This document shows positions 33,696 through 33,978 of a DNA stretch of 33,978 nt, one piece after another. Under the pieces are notes generated by a model, which was not told the origin of the DNA, did not search any database, and saw only the letters and a list, made by a program, of their open reading frames with translations. Made by a program: the position numbers and the translations under genes. The first letter of the stretch is position 1, and every line of letters starts with the position of its first letter. Source of the DNA: an uncultured Eubacteriales bacterium (GTDB lineage Bacteria > Bacillota > Clostridia > TANB77 > CAG-508); the NCBI GenBank assembly GCA_902488785.1, contig CABTXJ010000002.1, positions 1-33,978 on the forward strand. Direction: 5' to 3'.

Positions 33696-33978
33696 ATGAA
33701 GAGGAAATTATTTTATTTAATTTTCGCTTTAGCTTTAATAGTAATTAGCTTTTTTTCAATAAAATCATTTGCAAAAGAAGATGGCATAAAAATTGAAGAA
33801 TTTAATTATATTTCATCACAGGATTTGCAAAAAGAAGCTGTAAGTGAAAATTCATCTAAGGAACAGCTAAAATTAAAAAATGGCTTTTCACTAAATGATA
33901 AAATATATAGTGATAAAGCTAATGGAGTAAAGTATAAGCAAAAAATACAAAATGGTAATGTTTATAAATATGATATAA
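33696..33978 (+). CDS. Secreted protein with signal peptide, 3' end beyond window
   Basis: 94 codons are visible and the frame is still open at the window edge (last codons GAT ATA A). The N-terminus MKRKLFYLIFALALIVISFF ends in SIKSFA before KE, a typical Sec signal peptide with an A-x-A-like cleavage site (SFA). The mature part is hydrophilic, Lys/Ser/Asn-rich (SSQDLQKEAVSENSSKE), with no recognised domain yet. AAAGGA lies 8-10 nt before the ATG. A strong promoter and an inverted repeat precede it, suggesting regulated, possibly high expression. Confidence 0.75.
   Translation, partial: MKRKLFYLIFALALIVISFFSIKSFAKEDGIKIEEFNYISSQDLQKEAVSENSSKEQLKLKNGFSLNDKIYSDKANGVKYKQKIQNGNVYKYDI

Noticed and set aside
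1..33978. Alternative genetic code (TGA as Trp), given the extreme AT bias
   Set aside because: Core genes use TGG for conserved Trp and contain no internal TGA; TGA ends the TetR and ADP-ribosylglycohydrolase genes.

Overview
The window is chromosomal DNA from a strongly AT-rich, walled, Gram-positive-type bacterium, most likely an uncultured Clostridia-like member of the Bacillota. This rests on the gene set (smc, rnc, AddB-type nuclease, family II pyrophosphatase, ComEA, a penicillin-binding DD-carboxypeptidase), purine-rich Shine-Dalgarno sites, and A/T-rich intrinsic terminators. TGG encodes Trp and TGA is used as a stop (19680 and 24895 genes), so the standard bacterial code applies. 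The sequence is a contig end from shotgun sequencing: the first 21 bases match an Illumina TruSeq adapter and cut off the first gene. No tRNA, rRNA, CRISPR array or intact insertion sequence was seen.

Layout. 22-1160 (-): truncated D-Ala-D-Ala carboxypeptidase, divergent from ComEA (1387). 1387-9299 (+): a DNA-maintenance block of comEA, smc, rnc, an OGG1-type 8-oxoguanine glycosylase and a membrane-anchored transglutaminase-like protein. 9383-9595 (-): small membrane protein. 9865-17242 (+): addB, pth, ppaC and a WG-repeat protein. 17426-19060 (+): a DUF4926-like protein, folD and an 80-residue hypothetical, separated by clear hairpin terminators. 19136-19429 (-): a second small membrane protein related to the first.

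19680-24599 (+): a self-contained efflux operon with a TetR-type regulator, an MmpL/RND-type exporter overlapping it by 4 nt, and an exported coiled-coil LxxG-repeat protein. A perfect 13-nt palindrome lies on the -35 box of its promoter.

24740-29320 looks like an accessory patch: an ADP-ribosylglycohydrolase, an unrecognised 202-residue protein, two tandem membrane-anchored paralogues whose C-terminal two thirds resemble serpins, and the wreck of a RhuM-family gene. An ~81-bp promoter/RBS/start-codon segment is duplicated in front of the hydrolase and in front of the first serpin-like gene. This is the most promising candidate for something undescribed.

29510-31810 (+): two small membrane proteins, the second with a type IV prepilin-like N-terminus, then a divergent prepilin peptidase. 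31876-33312 (+): pyruvate kinase with its own near-consensus promoter and terminator. 33696-end: a secreted protein cut by the window edge, behind a strong promoter with an inverted repeat in its leader.

All homology statements are from reading motifs in the sequence; no database search was run.
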